A DNA stretch of 64,000 nt, taken from the NCBI GenBank assembly GCA_963816975.1, contig CAWFMD010000006.1:620001-684000 (forward strand), given 5' to 3'. The position numbers and the translations under genes were made by a program. Source of the stretch: DASRIA01 sp963816975. Lineage in GTDB: Bacteria > Actinomycetota > Thermoleophilia > Solirubrobacterales > JBBDJG01. The notes beneath the pieces were generated by a model that was not told the DNA's origin, searched no databases, and worked only from the letters and a program-made list of their open reading frames with translations. Positions 1-8,422 of the stretch are shown here, piece after piece. The number at the start of each line of letters is the position of its first letter. Position 1 is the first letter of the stretch.

Positions 1-334
1 CTCGCCGCCTTCCACCGGCGCGGGCGCGGCAGGAGCGCGGCGGGCCGGCGCGGGTGGGGCGGCCCGAGGCGGCGGGACATGAGCGCGCCGTCGGGGCCGC
101 GCGGGCCGTCGCGGCGCACGCGGCAACAGGGGTGGGCGGGCTCGGCGCCGGGGCGCGGGGCGCGGGGCGCGGACGCCCCGGCGCGCGCGCGGACACACCC
201 ACGTCGGGAGGCAGTGGTGGCGGGTCGGCGGGCCTGGGCGGTCCCCAAACCACGAGCGCGCCGAGCGCGGCCGCAAAGGCGAGGCGGGCCACGTTGCCCC
301 ACCTGATCCTCGCCGCAAGCGGGCGCCGTTCCAC
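1..334 (-). CDS. N-terminal part of a proline/alanine-rich membrane-anchored protein (runs off the window)
   Basis: An open frame on the minus strand starts at a GTG (334) and stays open to the window edge. Its first residues are basic (VERRPLAARIRWGN), followed by a hydrophobic stretch of about 17 residues (LAFAAALGALVVW), then a long low-complexity Pro/Ala/Arg segment. This is the layout of a cytoplasmic tail, a single membrane helix and a Pro-rich linker leading to an exported domain beyond the window. It diverges from rpsF. I do not recognise the protein. The extreme GC composition leaves all frames open here, so the call rests on the TM-like segment and the divergent position. Confidence 0.4.
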   Translation of the reverse strand, partial: MERRPLAARIRWGNVARLAFAAALGALVVWGPPRPADPPPLPPDVGVSARAPGRPRPAPRAPAPSPPTPVAACAATARAAPTARSCPAASGRPTRAGPPRSCRARAGGRRR

Positions 335-370
335 GCCCTGCTAAGCCCTGGGAGCCCAGGTTTTCGCTGC

Positions 371-376
371 TATAGT
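371..376 (+). promoter_or_regulatory. -10 element of the rpsF operon
   Basis: TATAGT matches a primary-sigma -10 box and lies 35 nt before the rpsF ATG. No convincing -35 is visible, which is common in high-GC actinobacteria. It would drive the rpsF-ssb-rpsR-rplI-dnaB cluster. Confidence 0.5.
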
Positions 377-411
377 CAGCCGCCGCCCACCCGAGGGCGA
401 TTTTCCTGCAG

Positions 412-1071
412 ATGGCAAGCAAACCCAATTACGACCTGATGGTCCTGCTCGACCCGGAGGCTCCGGAGGAGCGCCGCGCGCAGTTGATCGAGGCGATCAG
501 GGGTCAGATCCAGTCCGGCGACGCAGCGCTCAAGGGTGACGCCGACTGGGGCATGCGGCGCCTCGCCTACGAGATCGACCACCGCACCGAGGCGCAGTAC
601 CACCTGTTTCAGTTCGAGGCGTCCCCGGACGTCCTCACCAGCCTGGACCGCAGCCTGTCGATCGAGGACGCGGTGCTGCGCTTCCGCACGATCAGGCTGC
701 CCGGCGAAGCGCCCGCGGAAACGCCTCAGGCGCCGCCGCAGACCTCCTTCGAAAGCGGCCGGAGCGAGGGCCGGGGGGGCAGGGGCGGGCGGGACGACCG
801 CGGAGGCCGGGACAGCCGCTCCGAGGGGACGGCTCCAGAGACCGCTCCAGAGACGGCGCCAGAGACGGCTCCAGAGACGGCGCCAGAGACGGCGGAAGCA
901 CCGGCCGAGGCGCCCGCCGAGACGGCTGCAGGGGCAACAGCCGCAGCACCCGCGGAGGGACCGGCCGCCGCAGTGGCATCTGCCGACGCGCCCGAGCCAG
1001 TGGCGGAAGCCGCGCCCGAGGCCGCCACCGAAGCGCCGCCGGCCGAGCAGCCCGCCGCCGAGACCACCTAG
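412..1071 (+). CDS. rpsF: 30S ribosomal protein S6 with a long Ala/Glu-rich C-terminal extension
   Basis: S6 binds 16S rRNA as a heterodimer with S18 in the small subunit platform. Residues 1-97 form the S6 fold, with the usual N-terminal strand (YDLMVLLDP) and the WGMRRLAYEI segment. Bacterial S6 is usually about 95-135 residues; this one has 219. Residues 100-219 are a disordered-looking tail: a Gly/Arg/Asp-rich patch, five APET units, then Ala/Glu/Pro-rich sequence. First gene of a classic rpsF-ssb-rpsR-rplI cluster. The tail resembles the acidic tails seen on some actinobacterial ribosomal proteins; its role is unknown. The gene identity is secure. Confidence 0.95.
   Translation: MASKPNYDLMVLLDPEAPEERRAQLIEAIRGQIQSGDAALKGDADWGMRRLAYEIDHRTEAQYHLFQFEASPDVLTSLDRSLSIEDAVLRFRTIRLPGEAPAETPQAPPQTSFESGRSEGRGGRGGRDDRGGRDSRSEGTAPETAPETAPETAPETAPETAEAPAEAPAETAAGATAAAPAEGPAAAVASADAPEPVAEAAPEAATEAPPAEQPAAETT
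832..891 (+). repeat. Five 12-bp tandem repeats encoding APET in the rpsF tail
   Basis: Five consecutive 12-bp units (gctccagagacg with g/t and c/g variants) encode five Ala-Pro-Glu-Thr repeats in the S6 extension. The units differ only at synonymous third positions, which suggests recent slippage expansion. Confidence 0.85.
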
Positions 1072-1174
1072 CCCGCACGCACTAGTTTGCGGATTGTTTC
1101 GCGCTCCCGGGGGCGAGTATCTCCGTGCCCCGACTTACACTGTTACGTCGTCTGGGTAAGAGAGGAGATTTCCG

Positions 1175-1624
1175 ATGGCAGCAACCAACATCAACCGAGT
1201 CGTGATCACCGGCAACCTGACGCGCGACCCCGAACTGCGCTCGACGCAGGGCGGAACGTCCGTCTGCAGCCTGCGCGTCGCGGTCAACAGCCGGCGCAAG
1301 GACGAGTCGGGTAACTGGGTCGACAAGCCCAACTACTTCGACGTCACCGTATGGGGCGCGCAGGGCGAGAATTGCGCTCAGTACCTCGCGAAGGGCCGCC
1401 CCGTGGCCGTCGACGGCCGCCTCAACTGGCGAGAGTGGGAGGACAAGGAAGGCGGCAAACGGCAGACCGTGGATATCATTGCGGACTCGGTGCAGTTCCT
1501 GGGATCTCGCGATGCGCCCCAGAGCAACGGTGCGGTCGAGTCCGACCTTCCGGCCGACACATCGGACTTTCAACCGTCCGGCGTGGCGAGCGGGGGCGGT
1601 GCGGACGACGACATCCCGTTCTAG
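1175..1624 (+). CDS. ssb: Single-stranded DNA-binding protein
   Basis: SSB coats single-stranded DNA during replication, repair and recombination and recruits partners through its C-terminal tip. The 149-residue protein has the OB-fold start (INRVVITGNLTRDPELR), the NYFDVTVWG strand and the typical acidic tip DDDIPF after a short Gly-rich linker. A good ribosome-binding site (gaggag) precedes the ATG. It sits between rpsF and rpsR as in most bacteria, so co-expression with the ribosomal genes is expected. Confidence 0.97.
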   Translation: MAATNINRVVITGNLTRDPELRSTQGGTSVCSLRVAVNSRRKDESGNWVDKPNYFDVTVWGAQGENCAQYLAKGRPVAVDGRLNWREWEDKEGGKRQTVDIIADSVQFLGSRDAPQSNGAVESDLPADTSDFQPSGVASGGGADDDIPF

Positions 1625-1677
1625 ACGGGGCACCGGCGTCGCGAGACCGGCTCGAAACGAATAGGTGAGCAAACGAA

Positions 1678-1941
1678 TTGGCGAAGCGCACTACCAACAC
1701 GAGACGCCAGACCAAGCAGACGTTCTCCTCCGGTCGCCGGAAGAGCTGCGCGTTCTGCCGCGACAAGGTGGACCAGATCGACTACAAGGACTTCCAGTCC
1801 CTGCGTCGCTATCTGTCCGACAAGGGCAAGATCCGGTCGCGGCGGATCACGGGCGCCTGCCGGCGTCACCAGAATCAGCTCGCCCGGGCCGTGAAGCGGG
1901 CACGTGAGCTGGCGCTGCTTCCCTACGTCAGCGAGCGTTAA
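1678..1941 (+). CDS. rpsR: 30S ribosomal protein S18, zinc-binding type
   Basis: S18 is the partner of S6 on the small subunit. The 87-residue protein is basic and has the S18 signature (IDYKDFQSLRRYLSDKGKI ending in RRITG). Cysteines in SCAFC plus a later C-x2-H (ACRRH) make a possible zinc site, the C+ form common in actinobacteria. The start is a TTG giving MAKRTTN; the GTG at 1665 is out of frame. It ends 7 nt before rplI. Confidence 0.93.
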   Translation: MAKRTTNTRRQTKQTFSSGRRKSCAFCRDKVDQIDYKDFQSLRRYLSDKGKIRSRRITGACRRHQNQLARAVKRARELALLPYVSER

Positions 1942-1947
1942 CCGGCC

Positions 1948-2400
1948 GTGGCCCAGGCCATCCTCCTGAAGGACGTGGAGGGCCTCGGGGAGGCCGGCGC
2001 GGTCGTCGACGTATCCCCCGGCTACCTGCGCAACTACCTCGCGCCCAAGCGGCTCGCGCAGACGGCGACCACGGCGTCGATCGCCGCGGCGGTGCGCGAG
2101 CGCGACCGGGCCGAGCGGGCCGCTCGCGAGCAGGAGGAGCGCTCGCAGGAGACGGCCGCGCTGCTCGCCAAGACGGTTCTCACGATCTCGCACCGTGCCG
2201 GAGACGACGGCAGGCTGTTCGGCTCCGTCACGACGAAGGAGATCGTCGATGCCATCCAGCAGGCGCGGGGTCTCCGCCTCGACCACCGCAAGGTGCGCCT
2301 CGACGAGCCGATCAGGGAGCTGGGCACGCACATGGTCGAGATCGAGGTCTCGCCCGGCGTCACGACATCGGTCAAGACGATGGTCGTGGACGCGAAGTGA
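1948..2400 (+). CDS. rplI: 50S ribosomal protein L9
   Basis: L9 binds 23S rRNA near the base of the L1 stalk and helps keep the reading frame. The 150-residue protein begins with the conserved AQAILLKDVEGLGEAGAVVD and GYLRNYLAPK segment. It continues through a charged connecting helix (residues 49-75) to the C-terminal domain (GRLFGSVTTKEI). The start is GTG, 7 nt after rpsR. Confidence 0.95.
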   Translation: MAQAILLKDVEGLGEAGAVVDVSPGYLRNYLAPKRLAQTATTASIAAAVRERDRAERAAREQEERSQETAALLAKTVLTISHRAGDDGRLFGSVTTKEIVDAIQQARGLRLDHRKVRLDEPIRELGTHMVEIEVSPGVTTSVKTMVVDAK

Positions 2401-2443
2401 CGCCCGCGCCCAGGACTCTGCATCCGCGCTGCGCGCCGCGGCT

Positions 2444-3880
2444 TTGGCGGTAACGCCCCACAACGGTCGCACGGGGGCGATCCCCCCGCAGAACCTCGAG
2501 GCGGAGGAGTCCGTGCTCGGCGCGATGCTCGTCGCCCCCGCTGCGATCTCCGCCGTGCTGGTCGATGCCCACCTGCGCCCGCATGACTTCTACCGCGAGT
2601 CGCACCGCGTGATCTACGACGCGATCCTCGAGCTCAACAACCGCAATGACGCGATCGACCCGCTCACCGTGTCAGCCGAGCTCGAGAAGCGCGGGGACCT
2701 CCAGACGGCCGGCGGCAAGCCCTACGTGCATCAGCTCGCGTCCGTCGTGCCCGCCGCCGGCAACGCACGCCACTACGCCAAGCTCGTCAAGGACGAGGCC
2801 ACACTGCGCCGGCTGCTCGGCGTGGCCCACAGCATCGAGTCCCGGGTCGCCGACCGGCTCGGCGAGGCCCACCAGCTCGTCGAGGACTCCGAGCGGATGC
2901 TGTTCGACGTCGCGCACGGCGAGTCGACCGGCGACTTCCGCTCCGTCGGCGAGATCATGGACGAGGAGATCGACAAGCTCGAGCAGCTCTCGCGCGAGGG
3001 CGTGGCGATCACCGGCGCGCCCTCCGGGTTTCGCGACCTCGACGACATCACGGGGGGCTTCCAGAAGTCCAACCTGATCGTGCTCGCCGCGCGCCCTTCG
3101 ATGGGCAAGAGCGCGCTCGTCACGAACATCGCCGAGCACGTGGCGCTCAAGGGCCGCCGGCCGGTCGCACTCTTCTCCCTCGAGATGTCGGTCACCGAGC
3201 TGGCCCAGCGGTTCGTCGCGAGTCAGGCGCGGATGCCCGGCGACAAGCTGCGCAAGGGCGCGGTGGCGAAGAACGACTGGCCCAAGGTGCTGAAGGCGTG
3301 CCAGGCGCTGGAGCAGGCGCCGCTGTGGATCGACGACTCGTCCGACCTCGACATCCTCGAGCTGCGCGCCAAGGCAAGGCGCCTCCACGCGAAAGAGATC
3401 AACCAGGGGCACGGCGGGCTGGGCCTGGTGATCGTGGACTACCTGCAGCTGATGCGCGCCGACCGGTCCGCCGACAGCCGCGTGGAGCAGGTCGGGCAGA
3501 TGAGCCGCGGCCTGAAGATCCTCGCCCGCGAGCTGGAGGTACCGGTGATCGCCGTCTCCCAGCTGAACCGCTCGCCCGAGCAGCGCCCCGACAAGCGCCC
3601 GCTGCTGTCGGACCTGAGGGAATCAGGCCAGATCGAGCAGGATGCAGACCTGGTGATGTTCATCTACCGCGACGAGTACTACAACCCGGAGACCACGGAG
3701 AAACAGGGGACGGCCGAAGTCCACATCGCGAAGCACCGCAACGGACCTGCCGGCACTCACGTCGAGCTCTCGTTCCTGTCGCGGTTCCCGAAGTTCGCGA
3801 ACATCGCGCGCATGGAGCGGCCGGTCGTGCAGCCGGCCGGCGAAGGACCGCCGCTCGCAGAGGGCGCACCCTTCGAATGA
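2444..3880 (+). CDS. dnaB: Replicative DNA helicase DnaB
   Basis: Hexameric 5'-3' helicase that unwinds DNA at the replication fork. The N-terminal domain begins IPPQNLEAEESVLGAML. The RecA-like domain has Walker A in ARPSMGKSAL, Walker B in LVIVDYLQLM, and the DLRESGQIEQDADL and FIYRDEYY motifs. From the TTG at 2444 it has 478 residues, a normal length without an intein. That TTG is the only usual start codon in frame after rplI; no clear Shine-Dalgarno is seen. The stop overlaps the next ATG by four bases (ATGA), so translation is probably coupled to the DnaC-like gene. Confidence 0.95.
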   Translation: MAVTPHNGRTGAIPPQNLEAEESVLGAMLVAPAAISAVLVDAHLRPHDFYRESHRVIYDAILELNNRNDAIDPLTVSAELEKRGDLQTAGGKPYVHQLASVVPAAGNARHYAKLVKDEATLRRLLGVAHSIESRVADRLGEAHQLVEDSERMLFDVAHGESTGDFRSVGEIMDEEIDKLEQLSREGVAITGAPSGFRDLDDITGGFQKSNLIVLAARPSMGKSALVTNIAEHVALKGRRPVALFSLEMSVTELAQRFVASQARMPGDKLRKGAVAKNDWPKVLKACQALEQAPLWIDDSSDLDILELRAKARRLHAKEINQGHGGLGLVIVDYLQLMRADRSADSRVEQVGQMSRGLKILARELEVPVIAVSQLNRSPEQRPDKRPLLSDLRESGQIEQDADLVMFIYRDEYYNPETTEKQGTAEVHIAKHRNGPAGTHVELSFLSRFPKFANIARMERPVVQPAGEGPPLAEGAPFE

Positions 3881-4605
3881 GCCGCAGATTCGGCCCTGCC
3901 GAGAAATGGGTCTGCCCGCAGTGCGGCGGCGATGGGTTCGTGCTCGACGACGCCTCCGGCGACGCGGTCGCGTGCGACTGTCGCGCGGCACGCGTGCGCC
4001 GCGCGCGGTCGATGGGCGGGTCGTCGTCGATCCCCCGCAAGTACCGCGGCGTGTCCTTCGACCGCGCGCCGGTCACCTCGCTCAGCCCTGACGTCGTGCG
4101 CCCCCTGCGCGCCTTCGTGCGGGACATCGAGCAGAACCTCGGCGCCGGGCGCGGCCTCTGGTTCATGGGCGACGTGGGCACCGGTAAGACGACCCTCGCG
4201 ATGCTCGTTTCGAAGGCGGTGATCGACTCCGCGCACTCGGTTGCGATCTACTCGGTGCCGCACCTGCTGGCCGAGATCCGCGACACGTACGACCGCGACC
4301 CGGGCGAGCGGTCCTACATCGACTTCTTCAACCGGCTGGTGGCAGTCGACCTGTTGCACCTGGAGGACCTCGGCACCGAGAAGCGCACGGACTGGGTGCT
4401 GGAGCAGCTCTACTCGCTGGTCAACGAGCGCTACGAGCAGCAACGCTCGATCCTCGTCACGACCAATCTGAGCGTGCCCGACCTCGAGGAGCAGATCGGC
4501 GCGCGCACCGTCTCCCGCATCGTCGAGATGTGCGGCGATCCATTGCCCCTGTTCGGCGAGGACCGTCGCATCGCCTGGGACCCGAAGCGCGCCGCTGCCG
4601 GCTGA
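3877..4605 (+). CDS. DnaC/IstB-like AAA+ ATPase with N-terminal zinc-finger-like motif
   Basis: The 242-residue protein resembles DnaC/DnaI-type helicase loaders, which open the DnaB ring and place it on DNA. Residues 13-34 hold CPQC and later CDC cysteines that could bind zinc. Walker A (GDVGTGKTTL) is near residue 98, followed by a Walker B-like segment (LLHLEDLGTEK) and a sensor region (SILVTTNL). It overlaps dnaB by ATGA, which strongly supports a role with DnaB. Primosomal DnaI is the nearest functional analogue. The unusual part is that a DciA homologue is also present in this window (63369-63662). Confidence 0.8.
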   Translation: MSRRFGPAEKWVCPQCGGDGFVLDDASGDAVACDCRAARVRRARSMGGSSSIPRKYRGVSFDRAPVTSLSPDVVRPLRAFVRDIEQNLGAGRGLWFMGDVGTGKTTLAMLVSKAVIDSAHSVAIYSVPHLLAEIRDTYDRDPGERSYIDFFNRLVAVDLLHLEDLGTEKRTDWVLEQLYSLVNERYEQQRSILVTTNLSVPDLEEQIGARTVSRIVEMCGDPLPLFGEDRRIAWDPKRAAAG

Positions 4606-4616
4606 CCGCTCGGCTC

Positions 4617-4622
4617 TAGAAT
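4617..4622 (+). promoter_or_regulatory. -10 element of purA, leaderless start
   Basis: TAGAAT lies 7 nt before the purA ATG. That spacing places the transcription start at or within a base or two of the start codon, and no Shine-Dalgarno is present. Confidence 0.55.
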
Positions 4623-4629
4623 CACCCTC

Positions 4630-5934
4630 ATGCCTGGACTCGTGGTCGTGGGCGCCCAATGGGGCGACGAAGGAAAGGGAAAGGTCACCGACCTGCTCGC
4701 CGAGCGGGCCGACCTGGTGATCCGCTTCCAGGGCGGCAACAACGCGGGCCACACGATCGTGCGAGCCGACGAGGAGTTCAAGTTCCACCTGATCCCGTCG
4801 GGCATCCTCTACCCGGGAAAGACGTGCGCGATCGGCAACGGCGTCGTGATCGACCCGCGCGTGCTGCTCGAGGAGATCGAGGGCCTGAAACGGCGCGGCG
4901 TCGACATGAGCGGCCTCAAGATCTCGGCCAACGCGCACCTGATCATGCCGTACCACGTGCTGCTCGACCACGCCGGCGAGTCGCGACTCGGCAAGCTGCG
5001 GATCGGGACGACGCGGCGGGGCATCGGCCCCTGTTACGCCGATAAGGCAGCGCGACTCGGCATCCGCATCCAGGACCTGCTCGACGAGGCGATCCTGCGC
5101 AAGAAGATCATGGCGGCGCTCGAGCCGAAGCGCCACGCGTTGCGGCCACACGCAAAGGACCCGACGCTCGACCTGCACGCGATGACCGAGGAGTACGTGA
5201 CGTACGGGCACCGGCTCGAGCCCTACATCACCGACACGGCCCTGCTCTGCCACGAGACCCTCGAGCAGGGCGGCACCGTCGTGTTCGAGGGAGCACAGGG
5301 CACGATGCTCGACATCGACCACGGCACGTATCCGTTCGTCACGTCCTCGAACCCGGTCGCGGGCTCGGCCTGTGTCGGCGCCGGCGTGGGGCCGAAGGCG
5401 ATCGACGACGTGTGGGGTGTGGTGAAGGCCTACGCCACGCGCGTCGGCGAAGGCCCCTTCCCGACCGAGCTCGAGGACGACATCGGCCGCCACCTGCTCG
5501 AGCGCGGGCACGAGTACGGGACAACCACCGGCCGGCAGCGGCGCTGTGGCTGGATCGACCTGGTCGCGCTGCGCTATGCCGCGCGCATCAACGGGTTGAC
5601 GGGGATCGTGATCACGAAGCTCGACGTGCTGGCGGGCATCGACCCCCTGCGCATCTGCACCAGCTACCGGCACGGGGAGGGTGCGGTGTTCGACGAGTTC
5701 CCCTATCACCAGTCGATCCTGCACAGCGCCGAGGCGGTCACGGAGGAGCTGCCGGGGTTCGATCAGGACATCAGCCAGTGCCGCGCGATCGCCGACCTGC
5801 CGCCCTCGGCGCGCGACTACCTCGACTTCGTGGCGGACTTCGTGGGCGTGCCGGTCAAGCTGATCGGCGTGGGGCCCGGCCGCGACCAGGTGATCTGGGC
5901 CGACGGCGAGCAGCCGCTGCGGGCCGTGGCCTAA
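4630..5934 (+). CDS. purA: Adenylosuccinate synthetase
   Basis: Joins IMP and aspartate, using GTP, to make adenylosuccinate in AMP synthesis. The 434-residue protein has the catalytic GTP loop QWGDEGKGK at residues 10-18, NNAGHT, the GIGPCYADKAARLGIR region and C-terminal KLDVLAGIDPL. Length is normal. It appears to be transcribed alone from a leaderless promoter. Its stop overlaps the stop of the convergent glycosyltransferase gene (ctaa). Confidence 0.97.
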   Translation: MPGLVVVGAQWGDEGKGKVTDLLAERADLVIRFQGGNNAGHTIVRADEEFKFHLIPSGILYPGKTCAIGNGVVIDPRVLLEEIEGLKRRGVDMSGLKISANAHLIMPYHVLLDHAGESRLGKLRIGTTRRGIGPCYADKAARLGIRIQDLLDEAILRKKIMAALEPKRHALRPHAKDPTLDLHAMTEEYVTYGHRLEPYITDTALLCHETLEQGGTVVFEGAQGTMLDIDHGTYPFVTSSNPVAGSACVGAGVGPKAIDDVWGVVKAYATRVGEGPFPTELEDDIGRHLLERGHEYGTTTGRQRRCGWIDLVALRYAARINGLTGIVITKLDVLAGIDPLRICTSYRHGEGAVFDEFPYHQSILHSAEAVTEELPGFDQDISQCRAIADLPPSARDYLDFVADFVGVPVKLIGVGPGRDQVIWADGEQPLRAVA

Positions 5935-6761
5935 GCGGCCCCGGCACTGCTCCTGCGCGCGGCGAGCGCGGCCTTCAGTGCGGGCAGGTACCCCTGGATC
6001 GTGCCGTCTTCGACCGCTGACAAGCCGCGTGCCAGACGATCGTAGGAGGGCCAGATGCCGGTGCGCACCTTTCCGTTCTGCGGGCTTGGCACCGCCATCT
6101 TCGCGAACCATTGCGCTCTGGACTTCATGTAGTAGTGGTTGATGCGCAGCCGCGCGAACGAGACGGTCTGGGTCCTGCTGCGGGGCTGGGCATCCATCGG
6201 CCGGAAAAGCTCGTCCACCGCGAAACCCTCCGCGTATTCGAAGCAGTGTGGGTTGATGCCTCCGCAAACGCGGATCGCACGCCGCGGATCGACGACGCTC
6301 TTCACCATGTGGTTGAGGTTGCCGTGATCGGCGCCGCGTGAGGCGTAGTTCTCCAGCACCAGGCCGTCGGGCTTCGTCTGGTGACCGGACGGGCCGAACA
6401 GCGCCCAGTTGACCACCACGCCGGGCCACTCCTCGTAGGCCGCAAGCACCTCGGGGAGCGGCACGAGCGCAGGTGAGAAGAGGAACTCGTCGAGATCGAT
6501 GAAGGCGATCCAGCGTGCCTCGTGCCGATGCTCTTCGAGACAGTCCCGGAACGCGCTGGGCTGCCCCGGCTCATCCGGCCACTCCTTCACGACGACGGTT
6601 CCCTCGTCCACGTACGGCGCGAGCACCTCGCGGTGGTCGTCGGTGCTCATGTGGTCGTACAGGAAGAACTTCTCCACCCCGACGAGGCGGTGGAACTCGA
6701 TCCACTCTTCGAGGTACGGCGCCTCGTCGAGATAGATCGCGCATGCCGCCAGGTAGTGCAT
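5931..6761 (-). CDS. Glycosyltransferase family 92-like (DUF23) protein
   Basis: The 276-residue protein has the family pattern of a GT-A glycosyltransferase: YLEEWIEFHRLVGVEKFFLY followed by a D-rich turn (STDD), the metal-binding FIDLDEFLF motif near residue 97, and a downstream INHYYMKS segment. No signal peptide or membrane segment is seen, so it probably acts on the cytoplasmic side. The sugar donor cannot be told from sequence. It diverges from a methyltransferase gene of the same length, and the pair probably modifies a surface glycan. A leaderless promoter (TATACT, 9 nt before ATG) precedes it. Confidence 0.75.
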   Translation of the reverse strand: MHYLAACAIYLDEAPYLEEWIEFHRLVGVEKFFLYDHMSTDDHREVLAPYVDEGTVVVKEWPDEPGQPSAFRDCLEEHRHEARWIAFIDLDEFLFSPALVPLPEVLAAYEEWPGVVVNWALFGPSGHQTKPDGLVLENYASRGADHGNLNHMVKSVVDPRRAIRVCGGINPHCFEYAEGFAVDELFRPMDAQPRSRTQTVSFARLRINHYYMKSRAQWFAKMAVPSPQNGKVRTGIWPSYDRLARGLSAVEDGTIQGYLPALKAALAARRSSAGAA

Positions 6762-6830
6762 GAGGCCGCGAGTATACGGTGCTCCCGAGGGCCATCTGGA
6801 GCGGGGACGACAGCGATATACCATTGCAGG
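6762..6830. promoter_or_regulatory. Divergent promoter region with two leaderless starts
   Basis: The 69-bp gap holds back-to-back -10 boxes. On the minus strand TATACT (6776-6771) is 9 nt before the glycosyltransferase ATG. On the plus strand TATACC (6817-6822) is 8 nt before the methyltransferase ATG. The two units could be co-regulated from one site. Confidence 0.5.
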
Positions 6831-7661
6831 ATGTACGGTCACGGCCCTGTGATCGCGCCGTTGCTCGCCGCGGCCCGACCTGATCTCGTCATCGAGGTCG
6901 GCGTGTACCGCGGCGCGATCACGACGCTTGCGCTCCGCACCACAAAGGAGAGCGGGGCCGCGGTCCATGCGATCGACCCGGCGCCGCACGAGGACTTCGA
7001 CCTCGCGACCCTGCAGCGGGAGTTCGGCGAGCGCTTCGTATTTCACCGCGCGCTCAGCCTCGACGTGCTGCCGGAGATCCGCGGCGCCGACGTCGTGCTG
7101 ATCGACGGGGACCACAACTGGTACACGGTCTACAACGAGCTCAAGACCATCGCCCGCGTGGCGGAGGAGGATGAGCGATTCTTTCCGCTCACGATGATGC
7201 ACGACGTGGAGTTCCCCTACGCAGACCGTGACATGTACTACTTCCCCGAGACGATCCCGGAGCAGCACCGGCAGCCCACGGGTGTCGGCGGGATCGGGAT
7301 CGACCGGGACGAGTTGATCGACGACGGGGGCATCAACGCCGAGTCCCAGAACGCGCTCACCCGGGGCGGGCCCAGAAACGGTGTGATGACCGCCGTCACC
7401 GACTTCCTCGCCGAGGCGGCTGCGCCGCTCCAGTTCAAGGCGGTGATCGGGTTCTTCGGGCTTGGCGTCCTCTACGACGAGCGCCAACTCGAGGGCCGGC
7501 CAGAGTTACGTGAGCGGATCGCCGCGCTGGACTCGCCCGAGTGGCTACGGGAACAGTGCCGCCGCATCGAGCGCGGCCGCCTGCTGGCCCTGATGCAGGT
7601 ACAGGCGGCTGCACGGCGCCAGGGCCGCCGGCGCACGGTCAGCCAGAGCGACTCGGGCTAG
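6831..7661 (+). CDS. Class I SAM-dependent methyltransferase-like protein (Methyltransf_24 type)
   Basis: The 276-residue protein shows a Rossmann-type SAM site: DLVIEVGVYRGAITT (motif I), VHAIDPAP (motif II) and VVLIDGDHNWYTVYNEL, as in methyltransferases associated with sugar and glycan clusters. An insert (residues 125-195) with HDVEFPYADRDMYY and a Gly-rich part is unusual. The C-terminus is basic. The substrate is unknown; the divergent glycosyltransferase and the TylF-like gene downstream suggest glycan methylation. The start at 6831 is supported by the -10 box 8 nt upstream. The stop overlaps that of the convergent gene. Confidence 0.7.
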   Translation: MYGHGPVIAPLLAAARPDLVIEVGVYRGAITTLALRTTKESGAAVHAIDPAPHEDFDLATLQREFGERFVFHRALSLDVLPEIRGADVVLIDGDHNWYTVYNELKTIARVAEEDERFFPLTMMHDVEFPYADRDMYYFPETIPEQHRQPTGVGGIGIDRDELIDDGGINAESQNALTRGGPRNGVMTAVTDFLAEAAAPLQFKAVIGFFGLGVLYDERQLEGRPELRERIAALDSPEWLREQCRRIERGRLLALMQVQAAARRQGRRRTVSQSDSG

Positions 7662-8422
7662 CTCTTGCGCCAGTAGGCGCCGGTCCAGTCGACCTTGTGG
7701 ATCTCGTCCTCGATGCCGTGGGCCTCACGGTAGTCGGTGACCGCCTTCCGGCAATGCGGCAGCGAGTAAAAGTCGTCGACGATCGCGTAGCCGCCGGGCG
7801 ACAGGCCCGGATACAGGTTCTCGAGGACCGTGATCGTCGACTCGTACATGTCTCCGTCCAGGCGCAGCACGGACCATGTGTGTCCGGTGAGCGCGGGCAT
7901 CGTGTCGCGGAACCATCCCTTGACGAACTGCACCTGATCGTCGAGCAGCCCGAAACGCTCGAAGTGCTCCTGCACGGTCTCGAGCGATACGGCCAGATAG
8001 GCGAACTCGTGCAGCCTGGACTTCACATCGGCGGGGTACTCCTGCGCGTCGGGCGCCGGCAGGCCCTCGAAGGAGTCCGCCACGAACACGCTGCGATCGG
8101 TCACCCCGTGCGCCTTCAGCACGGCGCGCATGAAGATCGACGTGCCGCCCCGCCAGACGCCCGTTTCCACCAGGTCGCCCGGAACGTTTCGGGCGAGCAC
8201 CTCCTCGATGCAGCGCTGCGCGTTGTCCAGCCTCCTGATGCCAACCATCGTGAGACCGTGCTCCGGCCAGTCGCGGCCCTCCAGCCGCTGATCGACGTCC
8301 GCCGGAACGACCCGCACCGCGCCGTCCTTCAGGACGCTATGCGCCATCGGCCGGGCCTCGGCGAGTCCGGTGAGCGTCAGCTTCAAGAGCGCCAGATACG
8401 ACTCGCGCAACTCCGCGCTCAA
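7658..8422 (-). CDS. TylF/MycF-family macrocin O-methyltransferase-like protein
   Basis: TylF-family enzymes methylate sugar hydroxyls using SAM and Mg2+. The 254-residue protein has the family landmarks: DLVETGVWRGGTSIFM, ADSFEGLPAPD, and LRLDGDMYESTI followed by GGYAIVDDF, which carries the metal-binding acidic residues. The TTG start overlaps the upstream stop (TTGA), so it is translationally coupled to the membrane-protein gene. It is the last gene of the nucleotide-sugar operon. The real acceptor is probably a polymer sugar rather than an antibiotic (inference). Confidence 0.8.
   Translation of the reverse strand: MSAELRESYLALLKLTLTGLAEARPMAHSVLKDGAVRVVPADVDQRLEGRDWPEHGLTMVGIRRLDNAQRCIEEVLARNVPGDLVETGVWRGGTSIFMRAVLKAHGVTDRSVFVADSFEGLPAPDAQEYPADVKSRLHEFAYLAVSLETVQEHFERFGLLDDQVQFVKGWFRDTMPALTGHTWSVLRLDGDMYESTITVLENLYPGLSPGGYAIVDDFYSLPHCRKAVTDYREAHGIEDEIHKVDWTGAYWRKS

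Noticed and set aside
3757..6429. Very long open frame on the minus strand (890 codons) opposite dnaB, the DnaC-like gene and purA
   Set aside because: High GC leaves antisense frames open; the translation is Arg/Asp/His-rich low-complexity sequence with no domain, while the plus strand carries well-conserved genes.
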